Source: G965197715 sp965247615 (GTDB lineage: Bacteria; Chloroflexota; Dehalococcoidia; Lucifugimonadales; UBA1127). Taken from it: a stretch of 64,000 nt of DNA. Where the stretch lies: NCBI GenBank assembly GCA_965247615.1, contig OZ252022.1:248001-312000 (forward strand), given 5' to 3'. Made by a program: the position numbers and the translations under genes. The number at the start of each line of letters is the position of its first letter. The first letter of the stretch is position 1. This document shows positions 16,670-25,837 of this stretch, piece by piece. The notes beneath the pieces are model-generated. The model was not told the origin of the DNA. It saw only the letters and a program-made list of their open reading frames with translations, and did no database searches.

Positions 16670-16927
16670 TTAGTAGATGAGTATGTCCAAATAGGTGACT
16701 ATATGTAGAGACTCGTCCACGCAATAGAGAATGGCTGTCTCAGGCAACCCGGCGATTTCGGCAATCCATATGTTTGGATTCCAATGAGTCGCGAAGGATG
16801 AGTCAGTCGGGTTTCGATTCAAAGCCCAGTCAAGCCCCCAACGTATCTCGTCCCATCTTCTGACTGGAACAAGAGAGTTGACCTTCGATCGAAACTCGTG
16901 AGACTCGAGAATCTCGTAGCCATTCAC
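16670..16927 (-). CDS. Putative toxin of a Panacea-type toxin-antitoxin pair
   Basis: An 85-aa protein starts at GTG 16927, 13 nt after the antitoxin stop, and ends at 16670. It begins MNGYEILESHEFRSKVNSLV and ends TAILYCVDESLHIVTYLDIL plus IY. Size and the beta-rich end resemble RelE/ParE-like RNases or other small toxins, but I cannot assign a family. An upstream in-frame extension (to 17233) is antitoxin sequence in another frame and is rejected. Panacea antitoxins are known to be paired with many unrelated small toxins next to them, which is the basis for this call. Confidence 0.6.
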   Translation of the reverse strand: MNGYEILESHEFRSKVNSLVPVRRWDEIRWGLDWALNRNPTDSSFATHWNPNIWIAEIAGLPETAILYCVDESLHIVTYLDILIY

Positions 16928-16940
16928 AACTCTGTTCTCA

Positions 16941-17497
16941 CTATCTGGACGCCTGCATACTTTCCTCAATCTGCTCTTCAACGTCTTGCCCGATTGGTTC
17001 TGTACTGAGCCAGGCAGTCTCGTAGGGAATGGTTTCTCCATCTGAAGCAAGTAACCAGCCGGGCTCCTGATGGGACAGGTCGGAGACCTCACGCGCCGTT
17101 TTCCCTCGGAGGTACTGAATGACCTCATCGACGATGTCCAATTCACCCGGCCTGAATATCTCCCTGTCTGGCTCATGTCCCGGACAGATGACCAGTCGTT
17201 TTTGAGTCCCCCTGAAGTAGGGACGTTCTTCAATCGTGACAGCGCCTTCCTTGATCAAGGCAGTCCGCTCGGCAACCAACTCAGTCGGGGCTGGTCCTTC
17301 GCGAAGCTTTCGGTAGCGTGCTCCTGTAATCGATTGCCCTAATGCACGGTAGGCTGCGAAGTCCGCAAAGTACAACACCTTGTTGAGTTTGACAGCCCCG
17401 AAGTTCTTGACTGCTGAGCTATGTATAGCATGAGTTCCCTGAACTTGGCAGGCTCAAACTCCATCTGATCCGTCGCTGGACTCACCTCCATAGGCAT
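16941..17497 (-). pseudogene. Panacea-domain (SocA-like, DUF4065) antitoxin with a one-base frame break
   Basis: Panacea-domain proteins are antitoxins that neutralise adjacent toxins of diverse types. The N-terminal part (ATG 17497, AGGAGG site) reads MEFEPAKFRELMLYIAQQS. The homologous continuation KNFGAVKLNKVLYFADFAAY, then SITGARYRKLREGPAP, lies in another frame. At about 17403-17407 the DNA reads CAGTCAAGAAC; one more A (CAGTCAAAGAAC) joins both parts into a 185-aa protein of normal length. So this is either a recent one-base deletion or an assembly error in a homopolymer. The toxin candidate follows 13 nt downstream. Confidence 0.75.
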
Positions 17498-17545
17498 GAT
17501 GCCCACCTCCTGCTCCTCGTCTGTAGACAATGAATAGACTAGATT

Positions 17546-17623
17546 CTAGCAGATTATTCTCCGAAGGATGGCGAGGTTGTCGCCCGTCCAGATGGACTTG
17601 TCGGTGAAGTTTGGGGTGCTCAT
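17546..17623 (-). pseudogene. N-terminal stub of a site-specific DNA methyltransferase
   Basis: ATG 17623 opens a 25-codon frame: MSTPNFTDKSIWTGDNLAIL, then RRIIC and a stop. This strongly resembles the start of beta-class adenine DNA methyltransferases of type III and related systems, where GDNLDIL leads to the catalytic DPPF motif. All catalytic parts are missing. It lies just upstream of the Panacea module on the same strand and suggests that the pair replaced or deleted a restriction-modification gene. Confidence 0.5.
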
Positions 17624-17751
17624 CCTGCCTCTATGGGGATACCCGATTGCCGCGGCGTTCCATCCCCACATATAGAGAACATATATCCTAGACGGCAAGG
17701 CTGTCAAGCGCCACGCGCGTTGGTGCGCGCCCGACCGCCCCCGCCAGCATG

Positions 17752-17757
17752 TAGAAT
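17752..17757 (+). promoter_or_regulatory. -10 box TAGAAT, leaderless start of the HAD gene
   Basis: TAGAAT ends six bases before ATG 17764 and no Shine-Dalgarno sequence is present. The spacing puts the transcription start at or next to the initiation codon. The same TAGAAT-N6-start arrangement occurs before the amidohydrolase at 34405. Confidence 0.5.
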
Positions 17758-17763
17758 GCACCC

Positions 17764-18492
17764 ATGACGCACGCGCGACCGTTGGCGGAGCTTCAGGCGC
17801 TCTTCTTCGACCTGTTTGGGACGCTCACCCACTTCTGGCCGCCACGGGAGGAGCTCCAGACCACCGCCGCCCGCGACCTTGGTCTCCACATCACGCACCA
17901 AGGCATCGCCGAAGGCTACGCCCTCGCCGACGCGTTCATGGCCCGGGAGAACGCCGGCCCCCTCCCCCTCCGCCTCCGCTCACCGGAAGCCCGCGCCGAC
18001 TTCTTCGCGCGCTACGAGCTCCTCATCCTCCAGGCCGCCGGCGCCACCGTCGACCTCCCCCTCGCCGCCCGCGTCTGGGAGCGCGTCCGCCAGATCCCCT
18101 ACGGCATGGTCCTCTTCGACGACGTCCTCCCCCACCTCGAGCGCCTCCGCGCCCTCGGCCTCACCCTCGGCGTCATCACCAACATGGACCGAGACGGCGA
18201 TGAGCTCGCCCGCAGCCTCGGCCTCCACGAGCATGTTGACTTCACCGTCACCTCCCGCCTGGTCGGCGCCGAAAAGCCCAACCCGCTCATCTTCCGAGCC
18301 GCCCTCGACCGCGCCCGCGTCGACGCCCCACACGCCGCCCACGTCGGCGACCAGCTGGAGTCGGACGTAGAGGGCGCGCGCGCCGCCGGCATCCAACCCG
18401 TCCTCATGGACCGCTACGGCGCCCTCGACCACCCCCCCGGCGTCCCCACGGTCGGCGCCATGGCGGAGCTCCTCCGCCTCCTCCAACCGTAG
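17764..18492 (+). CDS. HAD-family hydrolase
   Basis: The 242-aa protein is a haloacid-dehalogenase-like phosphatase. Motif I is FFDLFGTLT (Asp nucleophile), motif II VITNMD, motif III Lys in GAEKPNPLIF, and motif IV HVGDQLESDVEGARAAG. The helical cap between motifs I and II is of the subclass I type. The substrate is unknown; 2-haloacid dehalogenase-like or phosphoglycolate-like activities are possible. It appears leaderless. The gene is flanked by a methyltransferase stub upstream and mfd convergent downstream. Confidence 0.88.
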   Translation: MTHARPLAELQALFFDLFGTLTHFWPPREELQTTAARDLGLHITHQGIAEGYALADAFMARENAGPLPLRLRSPEARADFFARYELLILQAAGATVDLPLAARVWERVRQIPYGMVLFDDVLPHLERLRALGLTLGVITNMDRDGDELARSLGLHEHVDFTVTSRLVGAEKPNPLIFRAALDRARVDAPHAAHVGDQLESDVEGARAAGIQPVLMDRYGALDHPPGVPTVGAMAELLRLLQP

Positions 18493-18758
18493 CCCGCTCC
18501 GCGCCCCGCCCCCACCCCCCGTCCTCTCCACGCCACCCCCGTGGCGATCCCGCAACCCTCCCCTACAAGGCCGTCGCGCCAGCGACCCCCTGCCACCATC
18601 CCCTTCCCCCACACGACGGCGCTCCCGTATCCTCAACCCATGAGCACCCGCACCAGCCCCCGCCCGGCAGATGTCCCGCACCCGATTCGTTTCCCTCAAA
18701 AATGCATTTCCCGGCTTCAAAAAGACATAAATCGAAAAACGAATCATCCCCCGACCCG

Positions 18759-21700
18759 TCACCCCCCCACAAGCGCCAGCACCCGCTCCCGGAACGCGGC
18801 GATGCCCTCCAGTGTCGCGACCAGCCGCTCCGGCCAGCCGTTGCCCATCTCCATGCGGACCAGCCGGTCGCCGACGCGCACCCCGGCGCCAAGCTCCCGC
18901 TGCAGCGCCAGGCCCGCGCCCCCCAGCGGCTCCTGCAGGCGCAGCGCAAGCGCGCCGCTCTCTTGGCCCACAGATTCCGCTCCCGCGGCTCCCGCGAGCA
19001 GCTTCACCCGCACCCCGTAGAGGAGGTTGGTCATCTCCTCCGGCACGGGACCGAAGCGGTCGCGAAGCTCCACGCGCAGCGCATCGATGTCCTCCAGCCT
19101 CCCCATCCCGCCCAGCCGCTGGTACAGCCCCAGGCGCAGCGACAGGTCCTCCACGTAGTCCGACGGGATCCCCGCGGCCATGGGCAGGTTCAGCGTCACC
19201 TGCGGCGGCCTCGGCGGCTTCGGCGTCCCTGACACCTCGGCCTGCAGGTCCGACACCGCGCTCTCCAGCAGTCGAACGTAGAGCTCGAAACCAACCGCGT
19301 GGATGTGACCGCTCTGCTCGGACCCCAGCAGGTTCCCGGCGCCCCGGATCTCCAGGTCCCTCATGGCGATCCGGAACCCCGCGCCCAGCTCCTGGTGGGC
19401 CAGGATGGCCCGCAGCCGCTTCTCCGCCGCCTCCGTGATGCGCTTGCCCCTCGGCACCAGGAAGTAGGCATAGGCCATGTGCGCGCCCCGGCCCACCCGT
19501 CCCCGCAGCTGGTACATCTGCGCCAGCCCCAGCAGCTCCGGGCTGTGCACGATGATGGTGTTGGCGTTGGGCATGTCGAGCCCAGCCTCGATGATGGTGG
19601 TCGACACCAGCACGTCCACCTTCCCCTCCCCAAAGTCCGCCATGACCCCGGCCAGCTCCGACTCCTCCATCCGCCCATGCCCCACGGCAACCCTGGCCTG
19701 GGGCGCCAGCTCTTTCAGCTTGTCCGCCCACTCGTGGACGTTGCGGATCCGGTTGTGGACAAAGAAGACCTGGCCGCCGCGGTCCAGCTCCCGCAGCACC
19801 GCCTCCCTGGCGAGCTCGTCGCTGTACTCGCTCACGAAGGTCCGCACCGGCTGCCGGCTCTCCGGCGGCGTCTCGATCACACTCATGTCCCGAATGCCGG
19901 ACAGCGCCATGTAGAGCGTCCGCGGGATGGGCGTGGCCGTCAGCGTCAGCACGTCGACCTCCCGCCGAAGCTGCTTGAACCGCTCCTTGTGCGATACGCC
20001 GAAGCGCTGCTCATCGTCGATGACCAGCAGGCCCAGGTCTTTGAACTCCACGTCCTTCTGCACCAGACGGTGCGTGCCGACGACAATGTCGACGTTGCCT
20101 TCGCGTAGCCCCCGGACCACCTCCTGCTTCTCGGCGTCCGTGCGAAAGCGGCTCAGCACCTCAACCTTGATGGGAAAGGGGCTCAGGCGCTCCGTGAAGG
20201 TGGCGTAGTGCTGCTGGGCCAGGATGGTCGTGGGGCAGAGGAAGGCCACCTGCTTGCCGTCCTGCACGGCCTTGAATGCGGCCCGCAGCGCGATCTCCGT
20301 CTTGCCGTAGCCCACGTCCCCGCACACCAGCCGGTCCAGCGGGTGGGGCTCCTCCATCCCGGCCTTCACCTCCACTATCGTGTCGTGCTGGTCGGGCGTC
20401 TCCACGTAGGGGAAGGCGTCCTCCAGCTCCTGCTGCCACGCCGTGTCCTCCGAGAACGCGAAGCCCTCCAGCACGCGCCGCGACGCGTAGAGGCCCAGAA
20501 GCTCCTGGGCCATCTCCTTGGCCGACCTGCTGGCCCGCGCCTTGGCCCGCACCCACTCCTGCGTCCCCAGCCGCGTCACGCTGGGCTCCCCCTCCCGCGG
20601 CGCCACATACGGCGACAGCCGGTCCAGGTGCTCCGGCGGGACGTAGAGCCGGTCTCCTTCCGCGTACTCCAGCGTCAGGTACTCCTTCTCCCCCTGCTCC
20701 GTCGGCACCCGTCGAGTCCCCACGAAGCGGCCGATGCCGTGGTCGATGTGGACCACGTAGGTCCCCGGACGCAGGTCCGAGTAGAACGCCTCGCGCCGGG
20801 CCGCCCGGCGGCGCACTGGACGCCGCCGCTTGGACTGCCCGAAGATCTCGGCGTCGGTCAACAGCACAAGGTCCCCGTCCGGAAGGGGGAGCGAGAGGCC
20901 CTGCGGCAGCGTCCCGGCCACCAGGGAGACCGTCCCCGGCGCCGGCGGCCCGTCCAGGCTGTGCTCAATCGCGGCGCCGATATCATACTCACGCAGAAGC
21001 TCCGCCACGCGTTGCGCGTTGTGGGTGAAGAGCACTACCCGCGCCCCATCGCGCCCAAGCTGCTTCACACCGTCGGCGAAAGCATCAATCCGGCCCCAGT
21101 AGGTTGGCGCCGGGTCCGCGCGAAGCCCAGGCCCCTCCCGCGCCGAGCCCATCCACTCGAGGTGGAGCTGGCGGTCCCTCGCCGCCACCCGCCCCCTCAC
21201 CTGCTCCCAGGGCCAGTGCGGCGACGGGAAGCCGGGGGGCAGCTCCCCCCGCGTCACCTTGGCGCCGCGCAGCGTGGTCTCCTGCTCCTCCAGCTCCGCC
21301 GCTGCCCGCTCGACCTGCTGGGGCTCGTCCAGGGCCACCACGGCGTCCCGGCTCAGGAAGTCCAGCAGGGAGCCCTCGTTGAAGAACCCGGCATAGAAGG
21401 CGCTGCCCTCCACCACGGACCCGGAGGCCAGCGCCGCCAGCTCCCGGGAGATGCGGCCCAGGTCGCCGTCTGCTCCGGCCGGTCCGCCGCCCCCGGACAC
21501 CCCCGGTCCCAGGGCTTCCGCGCCGGGCCCGTCAGCGAGAAGCGGGAGCATCTCCCGGGCGGGAATGATCTGCAGAGCGTCCACGAGCTTCTGGGAGCGC
21601 TGGGTGGCCGGATCGAAGAGCCGGATGCTCTCGATAGAGTCGCCCAGCAGCTCGATGCGCGCCGGCCATGCCTGGTTGGGGGGGTAGATGTCCAGGATGC

Positions 21701-22358
21701 CGCCGCGGCGGCTGAGGGTCCCGGGCACCTCCACCGCAGCCTCGGGCGTGTAGCCAATGTCGATCCAGCTTTGGAGCAGCGCGTCCGTCTGTACACGCTG
21801 GCCTACCCTCAGAATGTCGCACGCCAGGGCAAAGGTCTCGTAAGCCACCGTCCGCTGGATCAGCGCCGCCACCGACGTGACGATCACGAGGGCCCGCCCG
21901 CCGTCCATCCCCGCGCCGGAAGTGCCGGCGCGTGCTGCGTCCGCCGACAGGGTTGCGAGCACGCTCAAGCGGCCCTGAGCGACGCCCTCATCCACGTCAA
22001 GCCGCTCGAAGGGCAGGGCTTCGCTCTCCGGGAACAGCATGACCCGCGGCGCCTCACCCTCATCGTCCGCGGCGTCGGGGGCGCCTAGATAGGTCGTGAG
22101 ATCGTCGGCCAGCCGCTGTGCGTCTTCGGGCCGGGCCGTGACGACCAGCGCCTGAGCACACCCAGGGGCCCCGTCGTCGTTGCCGCTCGCTTGGCGGCCG
22201 GTCTCAAGGGCGTGTGCGGAGAGCCCCGCCAGGACCAGAGTGCGCAAGTTCTCCGGCACGGAGAGACGCACCGGTGAAGACTCGCGGAGCAGGGCGTCCC
22301 GCGCCTCCCTGTAGGTCGGCAGCTTGTCCAGCAGAGGCAACAGTCCACGCAGAGTCAT
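18759..22358 (-). CDS. mfd: Transcription-repair coupling factor Mfd
   Basis: Mfd removes RNA polymerase stalled at DNA lesions and recruits UvrA. The 1199-aa protein has all domains in order: an UvrB-like N-terminal module (to about 400), the RNA-polymerase-interacting Tudor-like domain (GTYVVHIDHGIGRFVGTRRV), the RecG-like translocase with Walker A in CGDVGYGKTEIALRAA, motif II DDEQRFG, TATPIPRTL, and motif VI QLRGRVGRG, then the C-terminal TRCF autoinhibitory domain (GIPSDYVEDLSLRLGLYQRL). Length is normal for the family. It is divergent from proB. Confidence 0.97.
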   Translation of the reverse strand: MTLRGLLPLLDKLPTYREARDALLRESSPVRLSVPENLRTLVLAGLSAHALETGRQASGNDDGAPGCAQALVVTARPEDAQRLADDLTTYLGAPDAADDEGEAPRVMLFPESEALPFERLDVDEGVAQGRLSVLATLSADAARAGTSGAGMDGGRALVIVTSVAALIQRTVAYETFALACDILRVGQRVQTDALLQSWIDIGYTPEAAVEVPGTLSRRGGILDIYPPNQAWPARIELLGDSIESIRLFDPATQRSQKLVDALQIIPAREMLPLLADGPGAEALGPGVSGGGGPAGADGDLGRISRELAALASGSVVEGSAFYAGFFNEGSLLDFLSRDAVVALDEPQQVERAAAELEEQETTLRGAKVTRGELPPGFPSPHWPWEQVRGRVAARDRQLHLEWMGSAREGPGLRADPAPTYWGRIDAFADGVKQLGRDGARVVLFTHNAQRVAELLREYDIGAAIEHSLDGPPAPGTVSLVAGTLPQGLSLPLPDGDLVLLTDAEIFGQSKRRRPVRRRAARREAFYSDLRPGTYVVHIDHGIGRFVGTRRVPTEQGEKEYLTLEYAEGDRLYVPPEHLDRLSPYVAPREGEPSVTRLGTQEWVRAKARASRSAKEMAQELLGLYASRRVLEGFAFSEDTAWQQELEDAFPYVETPDQHDTIVEVKAGMEEPHPLDRLVCGDVGYGKTEIALRAAFKAVQDGKQVAFLCPTTILAQQHYATFTERLSPFPIKVEVLSRFRTDAEKQEVVRGLREGNVDIVVGTHRLVQKDVEFKDLGLLVIDDEQRFGVSHKERFKQLRREVDVLTLTATPIPRTLYMALSGIRDMSVIETPPESRQPVRTFVSEYSDELAREAVLRELDRGGQVFFVHNRIRNVHEWADKLKELAPQARVAVGHGRMEESELAGVMADFGEGKVDVLVSTTIIEAGLDMPNANTIIVHSPELLGLAQMYQLRGRVGRGAHMAYAYFLVPRGKRITEAAEKRLRAILAHQELGAGFRIAMRDLEIRGAGNLLGSEQSGHIHAVGFELYVRLLESAVSDLQAEVSGTPKPPRPPQVTLNLPMAAGIPSDYVEDLSLRLGLYQRLGGMGRLEDIDALRVELRDRFGPVPEEMTNLLYGVRVKLLAGAAGAESVGQESGALALRLQEPLGGAGLALQRELGAGVRVGDRLVRMEMGNGWPERLVATLEGIAAFRERVLALVGG

Positions 22359-22527
22359 GCGGCTGCTCTCGGCCTCTCCGCGAGCCCCAAAGGAGGCTCA
22401 ACGCAAAAGAAATAGCCGGGCGCAGCGAGGGCCGCCCCGGTAAGCGCCATTGTAGCATCGGCGGCAGCGCGCCTACAACGGTCGCCGCCGCGTTCCCGGA
22501 GGCCCGTGAGGGCCGGGGGTCCTGCGG

Positions 22528-22533
22528 TATAAT
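22528..22533 (+). promoter_or_regulatory. -10 box TATAAT of the proB operon
   Basis: A consensus TATAAT sits 31 nt before the proB GTG in the proB-mfd divergent gap. The -35 region is GC-rich and not clearly consensus. An AAAGGTGA ribosome site follows before the GTG. Confidence 0.6.
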
Positions 22534-22564
22534 GGGGCGACCAACCCACGCGAAAGGTGACGCG

Positions 22565-23740
22565 GTGACGGACCCCGAAAGGCCCCAGACAAGCCGGTAC
22601 CGCAGGGTCGTGGTCAAGGCTGGGACCAACCTCCTGACTGGCGGAGCAGGCCGGCTGGCCCCCCACGTCATGGCCTCTCTCGCGGAGCAGGTTGCGTCGC
22701 TGCGGGGCCAGGGCGTAGATGTCCTGCTGGTAACCTCCGGCGCCGTGGCGGCGGGCCGGGAGGTCCTGGCCCGCGGGGGCGGCACGCCTACAGGCAAGGC
22801 GCCGGGGTCAGCGGCCTGGTCGTGGGAGCTCCCGCACCGGCAGGTGCTCGCTGCCGTGGGGCAGAGCCGCCTCATGTACCTCTACGAGCAGCTCTTCGCC
22901 GAGCGCGGCGTGTCCGTTGCCCAGGCCCTTGTGACCCGACGGGACATAGCAGACCGGGTGGGCTATCTGAACATCCGCAACACTCTGCTGGCCCTCCTCG
23001 AATTGAAAGTCGTGCCCATCCTCAATGAGAACGACGTGGTGGAGGTTGAGGAGCTGGAGGGAGAGGTCATCGGCGACAACGATACGCTATCGGCCCTCGT
23101 AGCCAACATTGTGGACGCTGACCTCCTGGTCATGCTGGGGGACATTGCGGGCCTCTACACCGCCGACCCGCACACGCACTCGGACGCGCGCCTGATTTCC
23201 CGCGTGAGCCGCATCGAGCAGCTAGCCGCCGAGGCTGGCGCCTCCTGGAACGGCGCCGGACGGGGCGGCATGGTGGCCAAGCTGGCCGCGGCGCGCCTGG
23301 CCACAGCCTCCGGCGTGGAGACGGTCATCGCGGACGGCAAAGAGCTGGACGTGCTGAACCGGATCACAGAGGGAGAGCCCCTGGGGACCTGGTTCCCTCC
23401 GACAACCACCAGGCTGGAGAGCCGCCAGAGGTGGATGCTCTCTGTCGTGTCCAGTCACGGCACCGCCATCGAGGTGGACGGCGGGGCCGTGAGCGCGCTG
23501 CGGGCCCACAACCGCAGCCTGCTGCCCGCGGGCGTGCGCGGGGTGCAGGGCAGCTTCCTCCGCGGCGACGTGGTCCCAATCGTGGGGCCACAGGGCGAGC
23601 GGGTTGCCGCCGGGATTGCCAACTACGGCGCGGAGGACACCCGGCGCATCATGGGGGTCCGCTCAGACAACATCGGGTCGGTGCTGGGTTACGAGTTCGG
23701 CGCAGAGGTCGTCCACCGCAGTAACATGGTGATGGTGTAG
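22565..23740 (+). CDS. proB: Glutamate 5-kinase
   Basis: ProB phosphorylates glutamate to gamma-glutamyl phosphate, the first step of proline synthesis. The 391-aa protein has the amino-acid kinase domain (VVVKAGTNLLTGG, LLVTSGAVAAGREVL, VVPILNENDVV, VIGDNDTLSALVAN) and a C-terminal PUA domain (about 295-380). The GTG at 22565 follows a promoter and ribosome site, so the longer frame from 22214 is rejected. The stop codon overlaps the GTG of the DUF429 gene (TAGTG), showing an operon proB-DUF429-proA. Confidence 0.95.
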   Translation: MTDPERPQTSRYRRVVVKAGTNLLTGGAGRLAPHVMASLAEQVASLRGQGVDVLLVTSGAVAAGREVLARGGGTPTGKAPGSAAWSWELPHRQVLAAVGQSRLMYLYEQLFAERGVSVAQALVTRRDIADRVGYLNIRNTLLALLELKVVPILNENDVVEVEELEGEVIGDNDTLSALVANIVDADLLVMLGDIAGLYTADPHTHSDARLISRVSRIEQLAAEAGASWNGAGRGGMVAKLAAARLATASGVETVIADGKELDVLNRITEGEPLGTWFPPTTTRLESRQRWMLSVVSSHGTAIEVDGGAVSALRAHNRSLLPAGVRGVQGSFLRGDVVPIVGPQGERVAAGIANYGAEDTRRIMGVRSDNIGSVLGYEFGAEVVHRSNMVMV

Positions 23741-24531
23741 TGGTGCGGGCAATCAGCGTGGACATGCCGTGGAAGGCGACGGGAGAGGCCGCCGCGGCCA
23801 CCGTCGATGCGGATGGTCGGCTGACCTGGGGGCTGCACGCCTATCCCGACGGGCTCATCGCAACGCTGAAGGAAAGCTCGGACGCAATCATCCTGCTGGA
23901 CATCCCAATCTACGGTCTGGACAAGTTGCAGAGCAGCCACTTCCGTCCCATCGATAAGGCCCTTCAGTCTGCGGGCATTCCCCTCAGGCCGTCCACCGGC
24001 GCCCAACGCCTCGGCCTGGAGCTGAAGTGCCGCATCACGTCCGAAGCCGGCGTCCCTCCCCGCAGCATACGGGAGACCTACCCCTACGCCGTCTACAAGT
24101 GGCTGGCCTACGTGCGGGCCCGGGACGCTCTCCCATTCCTGGCCAGCCCTCAGGCAGGGCCCCTTTTGAGCGAGGACTTCCGGCCCTTCTTTCCCCTCCC
24201 CTACAAGCGCAACTCGCCGACAGGCACGCGCCGCGAGGGGATGGAGGCGCTGCACAGCCTCCTGACCGACGCTGACCTTGGGCTGCGCTTCGAGACGACC
24301 CTGCCGGCGCCGGATAGCGGGGCGTACAACCTCAAGCGCCTCAGCGACGTGTATGATGCGGTCTTGGGCGCAGTGCTGGGCCTCCACCTCCTCAGGAACG
24401 ACGGGTGGGCTGTGGTGAGAGGCGACCAGGAGTATGGCGACATGGCCCTGCTGGTCGACACCTGGCTGGCCGCCCGAATAGACGGCTTCCTGAGAGCCCA
24501 CAGAAACGGAGAGCCCCAATGCCAACCGTGA
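23740..24531 (+). CDS. DUF429 family protein (predicted RNase H-fold nuclease)
   Basis: The 263-aa protein shows the DUF429 pattern: an N-terminal SVDMPWKA strand with Asp, LLDIPIYGL, RETYPYAVYKWL, and the C-terminal DVYDAVLGAVLGLHLL helix. Members are predicted to have an RNase H-like fold and nuclease activity, but the biological role is not established. GTG 23740 overlaps the proB stop by one base and its end overlaps proA by 13 nt, so it is translationally coupled inside the proline operon. There is no evident reason for that link. Confidence 0.75.
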   Translation: MVRAISVDMPWKATGEAAAATVDADGRLTWGLHAYPDGLIATLKESSDAIILLDIPIYGLDKLQSSHFRPIDKALQSAGIPLRPSTGAQRLGLELKCRITSEAGVPPRSIRETYPYAVYKWLAYVRARDALPFLASPQAGPLLSEDFRPFFPLPYKRNSPTGTRREGMEALHSLLTDADLGLRFETTLPAPDSGAYNLKRLSDVYDAVLGAVLGLHLLRNDGWAVVRGDQEYGDMALLVDTWLAARIDGFLRAHRNGEPQCQP

Positions 24532-25799
24532 CCGTTTCTCCGCCCCTCCTGGCCCTGGGTCAGGCCGCGCGGCAGGCGTCCCGCCAACTGTCTCGCACGT
24601 CCACGACCGTCCGGGACCAGGCCCTCGGGAACATCGCGGAGGCCCTGGAGGCCCAGCAGGCTGCCGTGCTGGAGGCCAACGCCAAGGACATGGAAGAGGG
24701 CCGGCGCACGGGCCTCTCGGATTCGTTGCTGGACCGGCTGCTGCTGGACCCGGACCGCCTGTGCGGCGTAGCGGAAGGTGTCCGAGACATCCAGGGACTG
24801 TCCGACCCGATCGGGGAGCAGTTCGACGTGCGCACGCTTCCCAATGGGCTCACCGCCGGGCGCCGCCGGGTGCCTCTGGGCGTCATCGGCGCTATCTACG
24901 AGAGCCGGCCCAACGTGACCGTAGACATCGCAGCCCTGTGCCTCAAGTCCGGGAACGCCTGCATCCTCAGGGGCGGGAAAGAGGCCCTCCACTCCAACAC
25001 GGCCCTCGTAACGCTCATCCAGGGCGCCGTTCAAGCCGCGGGAATCCCCGGAGAAGCCGTTCAGTTCATCAACAACACTGACCGAGCCCTGGTGGACCAG
25101 CTGCTCCGGATGCGCGAGTACATAGACATGCTGATCCCCAGGGGAGGCGCAGACCTGGTCCGCTTTGTCGGGGAAAACGCAACCATGCCCGCCATCACCG
25201 GGGGCATCGGAGTGTGCCACACCTACGTGGACTGCGGGGCCGACCGGGAGAAGGCCAGCCGCATTGTATTCAACGCCAAAGTGCGCCGCCCCTCCATATG
25301 CAATGCCTTGGACACCCTGCTCATCCACACCGCCGAAGCCCCCCGCATCCTCCCCGCGCTAGCCAAGCAGCTCGCCGCGGCGGGTGTCGAGATGCGCTGC
25401 GACGCCCGGGCCATGAGCCTCCTGGCTCCCCTGGAAGAGGTCCATCTCACTCCCGCCACCGGCGCCGATTGGGGGAAGGAGTTCCTGGACCTGGTGATGT
25501 CAGTCAAGGTGGTGGACTCCCTGGACGAGGCCTTGGAGCACATCGAGCAGTACGGCTCCGGCCACTCGGAGGCCATCGTGACCCAGGACTACACCAACGC
25601 CCAGCGCTTCCTGGACACCGTGGACGCGGCGGCTGTCTACGTCAATGCCAGTACCCAGTTCACGGACGGCGGCCAGTTTGGTCTTGGCGCGGAGGTGGCC
25701 ATCAGCACCAGCAAGTTCCACGCCAGGGGCCCAATGGGTCTGCGCGAGCTAACCTCCTACAAGTGGGTCGTGATGGGCGACGGACAGATCCGCGATTAG
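24519..25799 (+). CDS. proA: Glutamate-5-semialdehyde dehydrogenase (gamma-glutamyl phosphate reductase)
   Basis: ProA reduces gamma-glutamyl phosphate with NADPH to glutamate semialdehyde in proline synthesis. The 426-aa ALDH-fold protein has VPLGVIGAIYESRPNVTVD, LIPRGGADLVRFV, the catalytic cysteine in RRPSICNALDTLLIH, and the C-terminal STQFTDGGQFGLGAEVAIST and RGPMGLRELTSYKW. ATG 24519 lies within the last codons of the DUF429 gene. Length is normal. Confidence 0.96.
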   Translation: MPTVTVSPPLLALGQAARQASRQLSRTSTTVRDQALGNIAEALEAQQAAVLEANAKDMEEGRRTGLSDSLLDRLLLDPDRLCGVAEGVRDIQGLSDPIGEQFDVRTLPNGLTAGRRRVPLGVIGAIYESRPNVTVDIAALCLKSGNACILRGGKEALHSNTALVTLIQGAVQAAGIPGEAVQFINNTDRALVDQLLRMREYIDMLIPRGGADLVRFVGENATMPAITGGIGVCHTYVDCGADREKASRIVFNAKVRRPSICNALDTLLIHTAEAPRILPALAKQLAAAGVEMRCDARAMSLLAPLEEVHLTPATGADWGKEFLDLVMSVKVVDSLDEALEHIEQYGSGHSEAIVTQDYTNAQRFLDTVDAAAVYVNASTQFTDGGQFGLGAEVAISTSKFHARGPMGLRELTSYKWVVMGDGQIRD

Positions 25800-25837
25800 G
25801 TGCGGAAGCATGGACCAGCCAGGCCCAGGAGAACAGT

